Shown one piece after another: positions 6,202 to 14,543 of a stretch of 17,754 nt of DNA. Position numbers and translations under genes: made by a program. How positions within the stretch are numbered: position 1 is the stretch's first letter; each line of letters starts with the position of its first letter. This DNA is from Bacteroidota bacterium (lineage in GTDB: Bacteria > Bacteroidota > Bacteroidia > Sphingobacteriales > Sphingobacteriaceae), in contig JANYAB010000178.1 of NCBI GenBank assembly GCA_025355225.1, positions 1-17,754 on the forward strand, written 5' to 3'. The notes beneath the pieces were generated by a model that saw only the letters and a program-made list of their open reading frames with translations, was not told where the DNA came from and made no database searches.

Positions 6202-9200
6202 TTACTTAAAATCTAAATCCCCGATATAAACGGCGCCGTTAGCTTCCTTTTTCATTTGCAGTACAATCAATTCCTTCTTTTCCTGCGGAGTGCCATAGTG
6301 GGTAAATAGTTCGGCCATAATGGTGGTTGGGCCGGCAATAGTTGCCTGCCTGTCGCCATAATAATTGATCTCGATCTTATAAGTTCCTTTAATGGCCTTT
6401 TTAAGCAAAAACTGTTCGGGACCAAAGCCTTGTGTCATGTCATGAGAAATGCGTCCGCCAATTTCGGTGCGATTGTGTGAATAATAACATTTTTCGCCGT
6501 TAGGGTCGGTTACCCATAGATCAATGTCGGTATTATTCATGTTCCAGTCCATCACGATCCGTACGTCTACAGGCAAAGATTTGATAACCTTTTTAGATAC
6601 TGCAGAAAGATCAATGTGCTCTTTATTTAAGGCGATGATCCGGTTTATTTCTGGCAGGAATATCTCTTGAATTCCATAGTACAAACTTTCAGCATCAGCC
6701 GTATAACTCTTTGTCATTGCCGTATAAAGCACATCCAATGCTTTTTGATGCTCACCCGCGTCCTCTAATGCTAAACCATAATCACGGTAACTTTGAGGAT
6801 CCAAAGGACGAAGTTCAGTAACTTTTTTGAAGACAAATACTTCACCCTCAAAATCGCCCAACTGTTTTAATTTATAACCCAGCATTTTGTATAACTCATA
6901 ACTGCCCAAATCTAACTCGGCCAGGTTGCTTAAGATACGTAGGCCCAGTTCTTTGTTTCCTGTCTTTATAAAATAATCAGCTACATCAAAGTAATAAACA
7001 GGATTATCAACGAACGCTTGTCTTAATTCTAAATACTTTTGATACTGATTGGCTTTTTCTGTTTTGCGAATTGCTTTTAAGTAATCTGCATCAGCAGAAT
7101 GATAGGTAATATTGATGCCCCCATTATTTCTTACTTGTTCCGGTGCCGCACTATTATTGGAGGGAATTTGCACACCGGCTGCAAGGCCTTGCAATTGGCT
7201 TGATTGCACCGTTTGGACAGCACCTGTAATATCACTTTTTCTAACCGTTCCATAACCGACCACAACAACTTCGTTGAGCGAACTTTTATATTGGGATGAT
7301 GAACTCGCTGCTACACCAGTTGAAGCAACTCCTCTAATCCTAATATTTTGATTTGTGCCGGGTGTGCCGGTTGAGGTTGTATTGGTCGCGTTTGTTCTAA
7401 CCATGTCTTCAGTTACAACACGAACATCCGAGTTTCCTACGGGCTCGTCAACACTAACATCAGCAACCACATTTCCCGCAGCGTAATGATGTTGCCTGCT
7501 CTTACTTTTGGTTAATTTCGGCTCCGGTTTAATATCGGCATTCCACCATTGGGCTAATTCGGTTTGCATATTTTCTGACGTGGTTAGGTTTTCTCTTTTT
7601 GGCCTTTGATCATTACCACCCCTTTGTTTCATAATAGCATCATATTGGGCACGCAGTTCAGCGGGGGGCTCAATATCATATTGTATATAATCGTTTACGG
7701 TTTCTAAAACGATCAGCGAAGTGTTGCGGGTAACTATACCAAAACGTTTGCCTAACGATTCGATCTCCTGCCGGTTGACATTATAGTTAATATCTAATTC
7801 GCTTATCTTTTTTTGCGCCCATAGTTTGGCTACATCTACATCATCAACTGCGTCCTTTGCTAAATCAAGCATGATCTCTTTTTCATAGCTTACCTTGTTG
7901 CCATAGCCATATTGTAAAGTAATGGTTTGATTAGGATTGCGGGTAATGCCAGCTATAGAAAATGCCCGGCCCGCTGGAACAGGCAAAGAAGGATAATTCT
8001 CCTCAATTGAATCGCCGTTCTTTATCCCTAAAAAATGCAGCGTTTGGGTAGTTAAACTGGTTAGCGCCTTGTTGGTGTCATCGTTTAGCAGATCTATGAG
8101 TTCACCATGTGTTTTCAGGGTGATCAATTTCAAGTTGCTATAATCTGCCGACGCAGATGAATTGATGCAATAAACAGGTTTACTAGTTAATTTTATTGTC
8201 TTTTCGCCAAAGGTTCGGTGACCATCGCTCATCAATAAAAACTCATCAGCATCGTACTGTGACAAATTGATATTCCCAAAATCGGTTGCACCATCATAGA
8301 TGGTATGTTCCAATTCATTTTTAAGTTCGGGCCAATTACCGTTACTGATTGTATACGTTTTTGTTTTTAAGATCGTAGTGCTGAAAGTGACTAATGTTAT
8401 TTCCGCATTATTTACTTTACAAAAATAAGCATCCAGAAGCGCTAGTTCCTTTTTGATGTCACGGTTGGCACCGCTTAATGAAGCATCCCATAATATACCG
8501 ATGCGATGAGGAACAGGTTTATTTATGCTTTGAGGCTGTAAAATAGTATTGATGAAATAGTAATATTTATTGCCTTGCGCCTGTATCATTACTTCGCTTG
8601 CACCCTGTGGTTTAGGTATTGAAAATGATAGTGGGTGATTGGGTATATAATTGTTTTTTTCGATAGAAGCGGACCGTGTGTTTTGATGCTTGTCGAATTG
8701 CAGGTTGTCCCCGTTATCCGTAACCGGTGCCGCAGCAGTTTGAATTACGGATGCGTTGAGCAAAAATTTTTGTATAGTATCTTTTATATTAAGGGGCAAT
8801 GTAAATTTAAGATTTCCGTTATCTGCCAATGGAATTTCTTCATCGTAACCAATAATTACTGTGCGGGTACTGTGTGGGTTTATAGGATAAATGCGAGTAC
8901 GAAAGGAATTGCCCGCTATTTTTTCCAGCAAACCCGGGTCGATCCTTCTGCGCTCAACAGATTCAAAGGTTATAGTGCCTTTTCCCCTGTCGACTGGAAC
9001 AGCTTCCCGCATTTTTCCATTGATATCGATCGCATAGCGACTTACGTTTACGCCATCTTTAAGAGGAAATGTCAGTGTACCCTCCAAAATTCGCGATGTG
9101 GAATTATAGAAGGTCATTTGCCAGGTGTTGCGGCTGATATTGCCATAAATGGCAACATCAATTTTTAATTGTTGCAATTGTACGCCATTATTGCTTTTGC

Positions 9201-9285
9201 CATCAACGGTAAGTTGAGGAGATTGAGCCCATGCCATTTGCAATAATAACAGCAGGGTTACGGATAATAGGAATAATCTTTTCAT
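6202..9285 (-). CDS. Secreted VIT/VWA protein with SusC plug-like insert, TPR-like region and C-terminal DUF2135 domain
   Basis: The product has 1027 residues. A signal peptide covers residues 1-20 (MKRLFLLSVTLLLLLQMAWA). A VIT domain lies at about 22-150 (LEGTLTFPL, NSFRTRIYPINP, RTVIIGYDEEIPL). A von Willebrand A-like domain at about 260-390 has a complete metal-binding MIDAS set: D267-x-S269-x-S271, T334 and D354. Residues about 480-535 hold the usual post-VWA helix and the FGIVTRNTSLIVLE motif of VIT proteins. A low-complexity linker (560-730) contains SusC-like strings IRIRGVAS (648-655) and EVVVVGYG (672-679). About 735-860 is helical and TPR-like (YRDYGLALEDAGEHQKALDV). About 905-985 matches the DUF2135 style (DIDLWVTDPNGEKCYYSHN). 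The protein is exported and probably envelope-associated. VIT/VWA proteins are thought to mediate protein interactions, but the precise role is unknown. The upstream gene ends 63 bp away, and a hairpin overlaps the start codon. Confidence 0.88.
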   Translation of the reverse strand: MKRLFLLSVTLLLLLQMAWAQSPQLTVDGKSNNGVQLQQLKIDVAIYGNISRNTWQMTFYNSTSRILEGTLTFPLKDGVNVSRYAIDINGKMREAVPVDRGKGTITFESVERRRIDPGLLEKIAGNSFRTRIYPINPHSTRTVIIGYDEEIPLADNGNLKFTLPLNIKDTIQKFLLNASVIQTAAAPVTDNGDNLQFDKHQNTRSASIEKNNYIPNHPLSFSIPKPQGASEVMIQAQGNKYYYFINTILQPQSINKPVPHRIGILWDASLSGANRDIKKELALLDAYFCKVNNAEITLVTFSTTILKTKTYTISNGNWPELKNELEHTIYDGATDFGNINLSQYDADEFLLMSDGHRTFGEKTIKLTSKPVYCINSSASADYSNLKLITLKTHGELIDLLNDDTNKALTSLTTQTLHFLGIKNGDSIEENYPSLPVPAGRAFSIAGITRNPNQTITLQYGYGNKVSYEKEIMLDLAKDAVDDVDVAKLWAQKKISELDINYNVNRQEIESLGKRFGIVTRNTSLIVLETVNDYIQYDIEPPAELRAQYDAIMKQRGGNDQRPKRENLTTSENMQTELAQWWNADIKPEPKLTKSKSRQHHYAAGNVVADVSVDEPVGNSDVRVVTEDMVRTNATNTTSTGTPGTNQNIRIRGVASTGVAASSSSQYKSSLNEVVVVGYGTVRKSDITGAVQTVQSSQLQGLAAGVQIPSNNSAAPEQVRNNGGINITYHSADADYLKAIRKTEKANQYQKYLELRQAFVDNPVYYFDVADYFIKTGNKELGLRILSNLAELDLGSYELYKMLGYKLKQLGDFEGEVFVFKKVTELRPLDPQSYRDYGLALEDAGEHQKALDVLYTAMTKSYTADAESLYYGIQEIFLPEINRIIALNKEHIDLSAVSKKVIKSLPVDVRIVMDWNMNNTDIDLWVTDPNGEKCYYSHNRTEIGGRISHDMTQGFGPEQFLLKKAIKGTYKIEINYYGDRQATIAGPTTIMAELFTHYGTPQEKKELIVLQMKKEANGAVYIGDLDFK

Positions 9286-9331
9286 GGAATATTTATTTTC
9301 CTGTAGGATGCAGGAAAAAAGGGTATTCCAT
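9283..9331 (-). promoter_or_regulatory. Leader hairpin overlapping the VIT gene start codon, with a possible 12-codon leader peptide
   Basis: An outer 8-bp pair, ATGGAATA (9284-9291) with TATTCCAT (9324-9331), encloses an inner 8-bp pair, TTTTCCTG (9296-9303) with CAGGAAAA (9311-9318), around a 7-nt loop. In the leftward mRNA the first two bases of the VIT gene AUG lie in the outer stem. The same leader also contains a small frame, ATG at 9331 to TAA at 9293-9295, encoding MEYPFFLHPTGK. It could hold back translation, act as a weak processing or termination signal after the oxidoreductase gene, or be fortuitous. Confidence 0.4.
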
Positions 9332-9348
9332 AACGGAGCAAAAAATAT

Positions 9349-10800
9349 TTAATCCAAAGATTCGATACGAATGGAAAAAATATCTTTTAGCGCCCGCTTT
9401 GCGGCATGATAGCCGCACATCCCATGTACTCCACCGCCAGGCGGGGTTGATGAGGAGCAAATGTAAATGCCTTTCGCAGATGTTCGATAAGGTGACCAGC
9501 GCAATGCCGGACGGGAGAACAACTGTGCAAGGTCTATCACGCCCCCATTAATATCGCCACCTATATAGTTTGGATTGTATTGCTCTATCTGTGCAGTATT
9601 CATTACATGCTTTGCCAAAATCCGATCTCTAAACCCGGGAGCGAAGCGTTCAACCTGTTTTTCGATAGCTTCGGTCATGTCTTTAGTTGAACCATTTGGC
9701 ACATGGCAATAGGCCCATGCTATGTGCTTTCCTTTTGGTGCTCTTGAGGGATCAAAAAGACTTTGCTGCGCCAGCAAAACAAAGGGCTTTTCGGGATGGG
9801 CACCGTTCCAGGTTGACTGTTCTGCGTTCAAAATTTCTGAAAAGGTATTGCCGATATGTACAGTTCCTGCATGGCTGCATTCGTTAGCTGTAAACGGGAT
9901 AGGTCCATCCAATGCCCAATCGATCTTAAAAACACCCATTCCATAGCGGTAATGCTGCAATTGCCATTTATAGAGGGTCGAAAAACGATGTCCGGCTATA
10001 TGTAAAAGCTGCCGCGGACCAATATCAAATAATACAGCATGCGATGAAGGAAGCTGGTCAAGCGATTTAATATAAGTATTGGTTTCTATTTTTCCACCTA
10101 AAGAAATAAAATACGAAGCCAATGCATTGGCAATTTGTTTGGAACCACCCCTGGGAATTGGCCATCCTTTTAAATGCCCGGTAGTCATTAATACCAAAGC
10201 AATAGCCGCAGTGCTTATATTGGTAAGGGGCTGCATACCATGCGCTGCCATGCCTGCAAACAAGCCCTTAGCCTCTTCCGTTTTAAAACGCCCAGCTACA
10301 CTTGCAGCAGATCTTAAGGCGGTTAATCCAAACCTGGCCATAGTCAAAGGGTGTTTTGGAAAGTGCAGAGGGCCGAGTACATCAGCAGCCATTGATGGCC
10401 AATCACTTACTACAGGTTGCAGCAAGTTTCTGTAAGACTGCTCATCGGAGCCAAGTAAAGCAGCAGTTTCATTTACCGATTTTCTTAATATCGCTGCGGT
10501 TCCGTTATCAAAAGGGTGTGCAGCGTCTATTTCGGGATAAATATATTCCAGCCCGTGCGCTGAAAGTGGAAGCGTTTCAAAATAGGGCGAAGCTGCCGCA
10601 AGCGGATGAATTGCTGAGCAAACGTCGCGCAGATAACCCGGAAGCGTCAATTCTTCAGATCGCAAGCCGCCCCCAATAGTGTCCTTGCCTTCAATCAACA
10701 ATACCGAAAGCCCGTTTTGCTGTAATAAGATTGCAGCCGCTAATCCATTTGGCCCCGAGCCGACAACTACTGCATCATATTCACGTTTTTCCGGTTTCAT
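9349..10800 (-). CDS. FAD-dependent oxidoreductase, phytoene-desaturase-like (COG1233 type)
   Basis: This 483-residue protein begins with a dinucleotide-binding Rossmann motif. GSGPNGLAAA is at about residues 14-23, with the acidic end of strand two at E37 and the following GGGLRSEEL typical of carotenoid-desaturase-like flavoproteins. The C-terminal FAD-binding signature PPGGGVHGMCGYHAA is at about 453-467. Length and motifs agree with the phytoene dehydrogenase/PYROXD2-like group. The group includes true carotenoid desaturases and many uncharacterised members; no carotenoid genes (crtB, crtI partners, crtZ) lie nearby, so carotenoid synthesis is not implied. There is no signal peptide, so it should be cytoplasmic. 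It starts 5 bp after the NIPSNAP gene, implying co-transcription and perhaps translational coupling. The substrate is unknown. Confidence 0.87.
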   Translation of the reverse strand: MKPEKREYDAVVVGSGPNGLAAAILLQQNGLSVLLIEGKDTIGGGLRSEELTLPGYLRDVCSAIHPLAAASPYFETLPLSAHGLEYIYPEIDAAHPFDNGTAAILRKSVNETAALLGSDEQSYRNLLQPVVSDWPSMAADVLGPLHFPKHPLTMARFGLTALRSAASVAGRFKTEEAKGLFAGMAAHGMQPLTNISTAAIALVLMTTGHLKGWPIPRGGSKQIANALASYFISLGGKIETNTYIKSLDQLPSSHAVLFDIGPRQLLHIAGHRFSTLYKWQLQHYRYGMGVFKIDWALDGPIPFTANECSHAGTVHIGNTFSEILNAEQSTWNGAHPEKPFVLLAQQSLFDPSRAPKGKHIAWAYCHVPNGSTKDMTEAIEKQVERFAPGFRDRILAKHVMNTAQIEQYNPNYIGGDINGGVIDLAQLFSRPALRWSPYRTSAKGIYICSSSTPPGGGVHGMCGYHAAKRALKDIFSIRIESLD

Positions 10801-10805
10801 CCGAT

Positions 10806-11600
10806 CTAAAAATCGGAATATTCGGTGGGATGAAGAAAAATAATATCTGCTTTTGATACATTATGAGCATATTCCGGCTTTGCCACTAATGCCTTCCATA
10901 CAGGATCATTAGAAAAAGCCGCCCAATGCTTATCCCTGTCTTCCTTGCTGTTGAATGTAGTCATATACATCAGGTTAGGCATACGACTTCCGGCTGTAAC
11001 TTCTGCATAAAATACGGCATTGAAATTAAGCCGGTTGAAGAGAGCAGTTTCGCCCCCATCATTAAACATCTTTACCTTGTTTGCGTTGTACTTTTCTGTC
11101 GGGCTTTCATAGCTGCGCAGTTCATAAACGCGGTCGGGTTTGCTGGCGGTTAATTGCGGCTTAGTTGGCGCAGGCCATTTTGGGAAAGCCCTTAATATTA
11201 TTGTTTCGACCCTGGTATAGGGTACATCATTATAAGCTGCATCAATAAAGTCTTTGCCATCTTCAAGGAATTTTTTATCATTCATCACATCATCGTGCGT
11301 ATGTTCCAATTCGCTGCGGGTGCTGTACGGAATCAAAACATATATCTTTTTATCGGCAGTATCCTGTTCTACCGGTTTAAAAAAGCCCACGTTTGGGATA
11401 TGTACCCGGTGCAATGCCGGCAGAAGAGCGTCTTTGAAATATTTATCCAGGCGATCTTCCTGCGCCTTTGTTTTAAAGTGAAATATCCTTATCCTGTAAT
11501 AATATTCCGGGGTCTGCGCATTTACTGTAAAAGGCAGACATAACAGAAAAAATACATATCCGGCTAAAAGGGGCGTTGCATGTTTATATCTCGTTTTCAT
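10806..11600 (-). CDS. Secreted NIPSNAP-family protein
   Basis: The 264-residue product has an N-terminal signal peptide ending near residue 28 (LLCLPFTVNAQ). Two ferredoxin-like alpha/beta halves follow. The first is at about 33-135, starting YYYRIRIFHFKTKAQEDRLDKYF. The second is at about 160-262, starting VYELRSYESPTEKYNANKVKMFND and including LMYMTTFNSKEDRDKHWAAFSNDPVWKAL split over its final strand and helix. This two-module layout is the usual form of NIPSNAP proteins in soil Bacteroidota. The family's biochemical role is not settled; dimeric alpha/beta-barrel members can bind small ligands or act as enzymes. It lies 9 bp after the glutaminase-family gene and 5 bp before the oxidoreductase gene, in one operon. 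Confidence 0.88.
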   Translation of the reverse strand: MKTRYKHATPLLAGYVFFLLCLPFTVNAQTPEYYYRIRIFHFKTKAQEDRLDKYFKDALLPALHRVHIPNVGFFKPVEQDTADKKIYVLIPYSTRSELEHTHDDVMNDKKFLEDGKDFIDAAYNDVPYTRVETIILRAFPKWPAPTKPQLTASKPDRVYELRSYESPTEKYNANKVKMFNDGGETALFNRLNFNAVFYAEVTAGSRMPNLMYMTTFNSKEDRDKHWAAFSNDPVWKALVAKPEYAHNVSKADIIFLHPTEYSDF

Positions 11601-11609
11601 TTGTAAAAT

Positions 11610-14084
11610 TTATTTCACCCATTTGTTTTCTAACATCTTCATAAAATACCCCCCTACCACACTCCGCGCCTGGAAACCTACCATTTTTCCGTCTTTTGTT
11701 TCGTGCCAATCACTTAATGGCACTCTTGTGGGGGTTTCTGCTGCATATTTATAAACAGGCTCTGTTAGAGCCTTGAAATTCGACATATTATTAGTTAGTC
11801 CCGCCGTCCACATTATCCAGTCGGATTTTGTATAGGTTTTGCGACTATCCAAAGGTAAACCGAATTTATTTTGTTTGGTAAGGTAATACGTAACCTCTTT
11901 GTTATAAACATGCAGGGGGAACAAATGTAACCCCAGCACCTTGTCCCAAACCATATTATATTTCTGACTCCAGGTATTCTTATCGCCAAATACCAGGGAG
12001 TAATGGTTGCCGGCATCGGCCATTTTCATCCAATTTGTTGTCATTGCAATTGCCATATTCCTATATTTTACCCCGATGCCTTTTTGGTGCAACTGATCTG
12101 CCAGTTGGGCGTAGGCCGCGATCGCTACAATTGCTTTTATAGACAGATTGGCATTATGAGCCAGGTGTCCTGCAAAATCATCGGTACACAATTGATTACC
12201 GGGGTCAAATCCTGCTTTAACTAAATAGTTGACCCATGTTGTTAGTGTCTCCCAGTGTTTCTTCGCATAATCGGCGTTTCCCTCTGCTTTAGCAATTGCC
12301 GCCGTCAGGATAATCATGTTGCCTGATTCTTCTACAGGCATATCTTCGCCGTAGGTTTGTCCGTTTGCTATTGGGTAAGTTCCCAGGTCATGTGCTGCAA
12401 AGTCCTTTTTCCATTTACCACTTTCGGCGTAGAAAAATATCCCGTTCAACATCCCCTCTAAAAACCTGGGTTGATAAAGCAAATATAACGGTGCCGAAGG
12501 GTAAGTTACATCAACCGTATTGATCGATCCATTGCTGAAGTTTTCCTTCGATAAAAACAGGATACCACCATACTGGCTTTTTACCAGCACATGGGCAGCT
12601 ATGCTTTGGCGATAGGCCAATGCACATAGCTTTGCATAATGGTCGCCCCCCGTTTTCACGGCATCCTGATACATGGACTTATTGAAAGACTCGCATTTTT
12701 TCATCACTTTATTATAATCCAGGGCAGCGCGATTTAATTCTTTTTCAATGGTTTTGGTACCGTCTGCCTTCCACCAGGGTTTTAGCTGTATGTCGAAAAA
12801 CTGTACCGAGAACAAATCGTCATAACCTAACTCAACAAATCCTTCGGTATATGTTTTCCCGACTGCTCCGACAGGAATAATGGTATTCAGGGATAATTCC
12901 TTTCCTTTAATAGTGTCCAGCACATTAATTGCCGCGGTAGTACTGGCGCCGGCGAGAAAGGGGTTAACCACTTCTTTTCCCCGCGTGATATATTGTGTAG
13001 CATTTTCTGATTTCGGTACTGCAACACACATATATCCCCAATCGATCCGCAGATCGTCCCCTTTCTTTTTGAGTATGGGTTGTTCAATGGTGCCTGCTCT
13101 TAAAATAGATAAGTTCCCGTTAGTGTACATTTCAGCTGCTACTTCCTGCAATGGCTTGTTAACCGCAATATCTGTTGATGCGCCAAAATATATTTTAATA
13201 TTATGGCGGCTCTTATCATTTGACCGCACTTTATAGGACATGTATGATACCGGCCTTATAAAGACATCCATATCATTAAGCAACAAGGGAGAAGTAAATG
13301 TTAGCAGCAGATCAGCTTTCCCGCATCTGAATTTGTAGTTGGTTTGCGTTGCCGTTACTTCTACACTGGTTTGCTTAGCCAGCAGGATAGTATTGCTTGG
13401 TTTTTGTTTCACCAGGTCAACCAAACCTGCATCCAGCCAGGCTGCACCTGCTGTATTTGCACAATGAATTGCCAATAGGTTTACGCCCTTTTTCAGCTTA
13501 TTTTTAACCTCGTCCTTTAGCGGTATCAATTCAAAATCGCTTGTCCAGCCAACATTACTGTATATTTTTACCCCGTTAAGATAAACTTCCACGTTATCAT
13601 CATGATAAAGTTTTAGAAAAAGCCGGTCGACATTAGCATTGTCTATAGTAAAAGTTCTTCTGAGCCAAATATCCTTACTTGCCCACAATGTTTTAGCCTT
13701 TGTTCTATCATCCGTAAACGGGGCGGTACCTGTTTCCCATTCGTTATCATTAAACTGCGGTAAGGCCCATCCGTTTGCAGGCGCTGTTTCCGTGTATTTA
13801 CATTCCCAGGCTTTTTCGTCTGAGGCCGGCAAAATGGTTTTATACACCTTAGGTTCTTTTCCCAAAAAGCGGTAGGTGTCCCCATCAACTTTTATGAAAC
13901 CCAACAGCGATTGGTCTTTTCCTGTCCAATGCTTTGTTTCGGATGCATTTAATGTATCATTGAAAGACCAAATGCTAAAATAAGTATTGTGGGTGATCAA
14001 CGGATAGGCTGGCGCCTTTTGCATTTGGGCATGAATGTAACTGCATAGAAATAAGAGAGAAGGCACTAAAAAGAGCTTTTTCAT
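11610..14084 (-). CDS. Secreted glutaminase-family protein (DUF4965/DUF5127/DUF1793 type) with an inserted jellyroll module
   Basis: This 824-residue protein has a signal peptide (MKKLFLVPSLLFLCSYIHAQ). The N-terminal segment PAYPLITHNTYFSIWSFNDTLN is characteristic of bacterial and fungal GtaA-like proteins. Residues about 90-225 look like a galactose-binding-like beta-sandwich inserted into the N-terminal domain (WLRRTFTIDN, LKLYHDDNVEVYLNG, GVNLLAIHCAN). The DUF5127-like part follows (about 235-440). The C-terminal six-hairpin alpha-barrel covers about 445-824, with conserved segments YGGILFLSKENFSNGSINT, EDMPVEESGNMI, DDFAGHLAHNANLSIKAI and DSRKTYTKSDWIMWTA. Homologues are annotated as glutaminases, but the fold also resembles glycoside hydrolases, so the activity is uncertain. 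It is probably periplasmic or secreted. It is the first gene of a three- or four-gene leftward operon, with a promoter candidate at 14133-14160. Confidence 0.88.
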   Translation of the reverse strand: MKKLFLVPSLLFLCSYIHAQMQKAPAYPLITHNTYFSIWSFNDTLNASETKHWTGKDQSLLGFIKVDGDTYRFLGKEPKVYKTILPASDEKAWECKYTETAPANGWALPQFNDNEWETGTAPFTDDRTKAKTLWASKDIWLRRTFTIDNANVDRLFLKLYHDDNVEVYLNGVKIYSNVGWTSDFELIPLKDEVKNKLKKGVNLLAIHCANTAGAAWLDAGLVDLVKQKPSNTILLAKQTSVEVTATQTNYKFRCGKADLLLTFTSPLLLNDMDVFIRPVSYMSYKVRSNDKSRHNIKIYFGASTDIAVNKPLQEVAAEMYTNGNLSILRAGTIEQPILKKKGDDLRIDWGYMCVAVPKSENATQYITRGKEVVNPFLAGASTTAAINVLDTIKGKELSLNTIIPVGAVGKTYTEGFVELGYDDLFSVQFFDIQLKPWWKADGTKTIEKELNRAALDYNKVMKKCESFNKSMYQDAVKTGGDHYAKLCALAYRQSIAAHVLVKSQYGGILFLSKENFSNGSINTVDVTYPSAPLYLLYQPRFLEGMLNGIFFYAESGKWKKDFAAHDLGTYPIANGQTYGEDMPVEESGNMIILTAAIAKAEGNADYAKKHWETLTTWVNYLVKAGFDPGNQLCTDDFAGHLAHNANLSIKAIVAIAAYAQLADQLHQKGIGVKYRNMAIAMTTNWMKMADAGNHYSLVFGDKNTWSQKYNMVWDKVLGLHLFPLHVYNKEVTYYLTKQNKFGLPLDSRKTYTKSDWIMWTAGLTNNMSNFKALTEPVYKYAAETPTRVPLSDWHETKDGKMVGFQARSVVGGYFMKMLENKWVK

Positions 14085-14132
14085 AAAACTATAAAATTCT
14101 GTTAAACAACTTGTTAGTTAGGGTTATTTCAG

Positions 14133-14160
14133 CAAATATAGTTGAAAAAAGGAGTACAAA
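14133..14160 (-). promoter_or_regulatory. Candidate Bacteroidota promoter for the glutaminase/NIPSNAP/oxidoreductase operon
   Basis: On the minus strand TATATTTG (14140-14133) is a perfect TAnnTTTG box, preceded after 16 bp by TTTG (14160-14157). The predicted start near 14127 gives a leader of about 40 nt before the ATG at 14084. The spacer is a little shorter than usual. A small ATGAC-AAA-GTCAT palindrome at 14166-14178 sits just upstream of the -33 element. Confidence 0.45.
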
Positions 14161-14165
14161 AGAGC

Positions 14166-14178
14166 ATGACAAAGTCAT
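14166..14178. promoter_or_regulatory. Short palindrome upstream of the promoter candidate (possible operator)
   Basis: ATGAC (14166-14170) and GTCAT (14174-14178) form a perfect inverted repeat with a 3-bp centre, ending 6 bp upstream of the predicted -33 box. Its position suits an activator or repressor site. A palindrome this short can arise by chance. Confidence 0.25.
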
Positions 14179-14232
14179 TATTCGCTGTTTAATGAATTAA
14201 ATGCTAAAGTTAATTTAGGAGCAAAATATGGA

Positions 14233-14247
14233 TTAACGTATCGTTAA
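14233..14247. promoter_or_regulatory. 15-bp palindrome, possible operator
   Basis: TTAACG (14233-14238) and CGTTAA (14242-14247) are perfect inverted halves around TAT. The site lies about 75 bp upstream of the promoter candidate of the leftward operon and about 300 bp from the kinase stop. The half-sites are long enough to look like a dimeric regulator's site, but there is no second copy in the window to support this. Confidence 0.25.
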
Positions 14248-14362
14248 ATTGTGGCGTGCTGAGTTGATACTAAAAGGTTGCAAAATGTAATTATTATAGA
14301 AAAATTATAAATGAGGTCATCAGGGATACCAGACAGACAATATACCCGAATGTTTAAATGAT

Positions 14363-14389
14363 TAGCTCAGACCAGAATAATCTGAGCTA
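14363..14389. terminator. Inverted repeat downstream of the hybrid kinase gene (possible terminator)
   Basis: TAGCTCAGA (14363-14371) and its exact complement (14381-14389) flank a 9-nt loop. The hairpin lies about 155 bp after the kinase stop and has no T-tract on the minus strand, so an intrinsic terminator is possible but not convincing. Between this hairpin and the kinase stop (14390-14543) I see only AT-rich sequence with no gene or clear signal. Confidence 0.35.
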
Positions 14390-14543
14390 CTAAATTAGCT
14401 AAAAAAATTAGTATTTGCAATTATTTTTTACTTTTTTTGCGAGGGAATTCAGTTACAGATTTTTATTTTGCGGTAAAACGTGAACGCTTAGTGTAGGCGG
14501 CAAGCTAACCATTTGAACCTGCCACTTAAGGTCCAATATAGTC

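Noticed and set aside
8635..9168. A 177-codon plus-strand frame opposite the VIT domain region
   Set aside because: It is antisense to a conserved VIT domain with clear motifs and has low-complexity, unrecognisable sequence.
6202..9285. Calling this gene a SusC/TonB-dependent receptor because of EVVVVGYG and IRIRG
   Set aside because: There is no beta-barrel, no full plug domain and no carboxypeptidase-like N-terminal repeat. The VIT, VWA MIDAS and DUF2135 features define a different protein, and the SusC strings occupy only about 70 residues.
9349..10800. Specific assignment as the carotenoid enzyme CrtI
   Set aside because: Only the general flavoprotein motifs of the wider family are visible and no other carotenoid biosynthesis gene is nearby.
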